A stretch of 8,095 nt of DNA, from positions 1 through 8,095 of the forward strand of contig JAHEKA010000091.1 in assembly GCA_024638585.1 (NCBI GenBank). Reading direction: 5' to 3'. Below, one piece after another: positions 5,727 to 8,095 of the stretch; the first letter of the stretch is position 1, and each line of letters begins with the position of its first letter. The position numbers were made by a program, and so were the translations under genes. The notes under the pieces are model-generated. The model had not been told where the DNA came from. It did not search any database and saw only the letters and a list, made by a program, of their open reading frames with translations. The stretch comes from Rhodospirillales bacterium. GTDB taxonomy: Bacteria; Pseudomonadota; Alphaproteobacteria; SMXQ01.

Positions 5727-5790
5727 TGCCGGCTGTGGCTACCATGCTTTACAGAGACGTGCAAGAACCGAGGCCGACCTCGTGCGACCG

Positions 5791-6303
5791 TTATCGCCGG
5801 TCGTTATCACGGCCCGGTTTGCCGAGGCGGTCTTGCTCAGGTTCACGTTCGTCGGGACTGACGATCGTGAAATCCCCTTCAATGACGTCGTCCGGACTGC
5901 GTCGTTCGGGATCGTGCCAGGAGGTGCCTTCCATATGCACGTGGAATTGGCCCGACCGCCGTGCGGCCTGCCATAAGAGGCGTCCGATCCACACCCGGAG
6001 CCCTGGCACCAAGAGCGCCAGGCCCAGGCCGTCGGTAATGAACCCCGGCGTCAATAGCAGGACGCCGGCCACAAGAATGCAGACTCCGTCGAACAGCTCC
6101 TTGGCGGGGAAGCCGCCTTGGGCCATCACATCCTGGGCCCGGAGCAGCACCCGGGTGCCCTGGGCCCGGAACAGCGCCGTGCCGATTACGGCGGTCAGCA
6201 CCACCAGGGCAATGGTTTCCCAGGTGCCGATCAGGCCACCGACGTGGATCAGCAGGGCGATTTCAGCAATGGGAACGACAATAAAGGCGAGAAGAATGAT
6301 CAT
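5791..6303 (-). CDS. fxsA: FxsA family membrane protein
   Basis: FxsA is a small inner-membrane protein named for suppressing F-plasmid exclusion of phage T7 when overproduced; its normal role is unknown. The 170-residue product starts with the family motif MIILLAFIVVPIAEIALLI, a membrane segment. A second hydrophobic stretch lies around 26-43 and a third around 73-103, containing LLLTPGFITDGLGLALLVPG. The polar tail includes VIEGDF (140-145), recalled as frequent in alphaproteobacterial members. The frame is open 23 codons upstream, with ATGs at 6372 and 6336, but 6303 fits the family start and has AAGG (6312-6309) at 5 nt spacing. The gene diverges from timA across 156 bp and precedes secB, with which it may be cotranscribed. 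Confidence 0.9.
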   Translation of the reverse strand: MIILLAFIVVPIAEIALLIHVGGLIGTWETIALVVLTAVIGTALFRAQGTRVLLRAQDVMAQGGFPAKELFDGVCILVAGVLLLTPGFITDGLGLALLVPGLRVWIGRLLWQAARRSGQFHVHMEGTSWHDPERRSPDDVIEGDFTIVSPDEREPEQDRLGKPGRDNDRR

Positions 6304-6459
6304 GACGACCTTAACATTGGGGTTGAAACGCCCCATGTCTAGCTTAACCCGGACGAAAGCAGTTGCGGCCATACTGGATTTTAGGCCGGGAGGGGTTTAA
6401 CGTGGGAATAACGCGGGCCCGCGGACCGGTTCCCTCTCGCCCCGCTGAAGAGGCAGGTC

Positions 6460-7158
6460 ATGGACAGCGATTTTCTTATCATCATCATGGCATTTGTCGC
6501 CGGGTTCGTGATTCTGCGCCTGCGCAGCGTCTTGGGCAAGCGGACCGGTCACGAACGGCCGCCGCCCACAGACCCGTTCGGTTCTCGCCGCGGCCGGGAG
6601 AATGACGACCGGGCCCATGACGATGACGGCGAAGAGGAGGCCGCGGATGCGGATAATGTGGTCCGGCTTCCCGGCCGTGAAGGGGAGGAAATCTCCGCCG
6701 AGACCCCGCTGGGCGCGGGCCTGACCCAGATCAAGGTTGCCGATCCCCGATTTGATCCGGGCGAATTCGCGGAAAAGGCGAAAGACGCGTTCGAATATAT
6801 CGTCATGAATTTTGCCGAAGGCGACACTTCGGCCCTTAAACCGCTCCTGTCCAAGGATGTCTTCGAGGGATTCTCCAGCGCCATTGAAGAGAGAAAGAAC
6901 AAGGACGAAACGCTTGAGACCAATCTGGTTCGCATTAAGGATGCAGAGATTCTCGAAGCGGGGATGTCCGGGCGCACCGCGTCGGTCACGATCAAATACA
7001 CTACCGAGCAGATCAATGTGACGCGGGATAAGGGCGGCAACGTCGTCGATGGCGACCCTGACCGTATTGCCGATGTGGTGGATATCTGGACTTATGAACG
7101 CAATACCCGCTCATCGGATCCAAATTGGGTTCTTGTCGCGACGGAAACGCCGCAGTAA
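6460..7158 (+). CDS. timA: Tim44-like domain protein (TimA), membrane-anchored
   Basis: This is an alphaproteobacterial homologue of the mitochondrial import protein Tim44; bacterial members are membrane-anchored and their job is poorly defined, probably envelope related. The 232-residue product has one N-terminal membrane segment (about 4-20, FLIIIMAFVAGFVILRL) followed by the recurrent LRSVLGKRTG (21-30). A charged, probably disordered linker (about 31-80) is strongly acidic at 49-65. The globular C-terminal domain (about 95-232) contains FDPGEFAEKAKDAFEYIV, the LKPLLSKDVFEGF block, VTIKYTTEQ and the DIWTYER region. Ribosome site GAAGAGG lies 6 nt before the ATG. It diverges from fxsA, and mltA starts 4 nt after the stop, so the two are likely cotranscribed. 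No convincing promoter was found in the 156-bp gap upstream. Confidence 0.9.
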   Translation: MDSDFLIIIMAFVAGFVILRLRSVLGKRTGHERPPPTDPFGSRRGRENDDRAHDDDGEEEAADADNVVRLPGREGEEISAETPLGAGLTQIKVADPRFDPGEFAEKAKDAFEYIVMNFAEGDTSALKPLLSKDVFEGFSSAIEERKNKDETLETNLVRIKDAEILEAGMSGRTASVTIKYTTEQINVTRDKGGNVVDGDPDRIADVVDIWTYERNTRSSDPNWVLVATETPQ

Positions 7159-7162
7159 CCGC

Positions 7163-8095
<933 letters not shown>

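Noticed and set aside
4865..6400. 511-codon plus-strand open frame, the longest in the window
   Set aside because: It overlaps the dnaQ end out of frame and runs antisense through secB and fxsA, so it cannot be a real gene alongside these.
6304..6459. Divergent promoters between fxsA and timA
   Set aside because: Both genes must be transcribed from or through this gap, but no -35/-10 pair convincing enough to report was found on either strand.

Overview
This GC-rich window reads as chromosomal backbone of an alphaproteobacterium. All ten genes are conserved housekeeping genes in an order long known from that class: hemE / ppsR-maf-aroE-coaE-dnaQ / secB-fxsA / timA (Tim44-like)-mltA. The class assignment rests on gene order together with family-typical protein features: an alphaproteobacterial-style FxsA tail, a Tim44-like protein and an AroE-CoaE-DnaQ run. 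Genus cannot be fixed by reading alone; a Rhodospirillales-like lineage is a guess. I see no insertion sequence, phage gene, CRISPR array, tRNA, rRNA or other sign of accessory DNA.

Layout. (1) 1-1030, minus: hemE (uroporphyrinogen decarboxylase), nearly complete, cut at its 3' end by the window edge. (2) 1031-1488: a 458-bp non-coding gap between the divergent genes hemE and ppsR. In Caulobacter, and as recalled also in Rickettsia and Sinorhizobium, the chromosomal replication origin lies beside hemE in this gap. The gap here holds a near-consensus DnaA box (1445-1453), weaker DnaA-like 9-mers, an AT-rich block with a 13-bp spaced direct repeat next to hemE, and four GANTC (CcrM-type) sites. 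It is the best oriC candidate and the most interesting part of the window. (3) 1489-5136, plus: a tightly packed run ppsR, maf, aroE, coaE, dnaQ, with start/stop overlaps or short gaps, probably one operon. (4) 6303-5159, minus: fxsA then secB, convergent with dnaQ. (5) 6460-8095, plus: timA and the start of mltA, cut at the right edge.

The genes do not form a single pathway. They cover haem/tetrapyrrole synthesis (HemE), control of PEP/pyruvate interconversion (PpsR), nucleotide-pool cleaning (Maf), aromatic amino acid and CoA synthesis (AroE, CoaE), replication proofreading (DnaQ), protein export (SecB) and envelope functions (FxsA, TimA, MltA). Outward transcription from the hemE/ppsR gap on both sides fits co-orientation with replication forks leaving an origin there.

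No undescribed biological system is apparent. Findings concern origin architecture and small gene-level oddities: a seven-codon minicistron before coaE, a variant CoaE motif, an uncertain MltA start, and a GC palindrome before secB.
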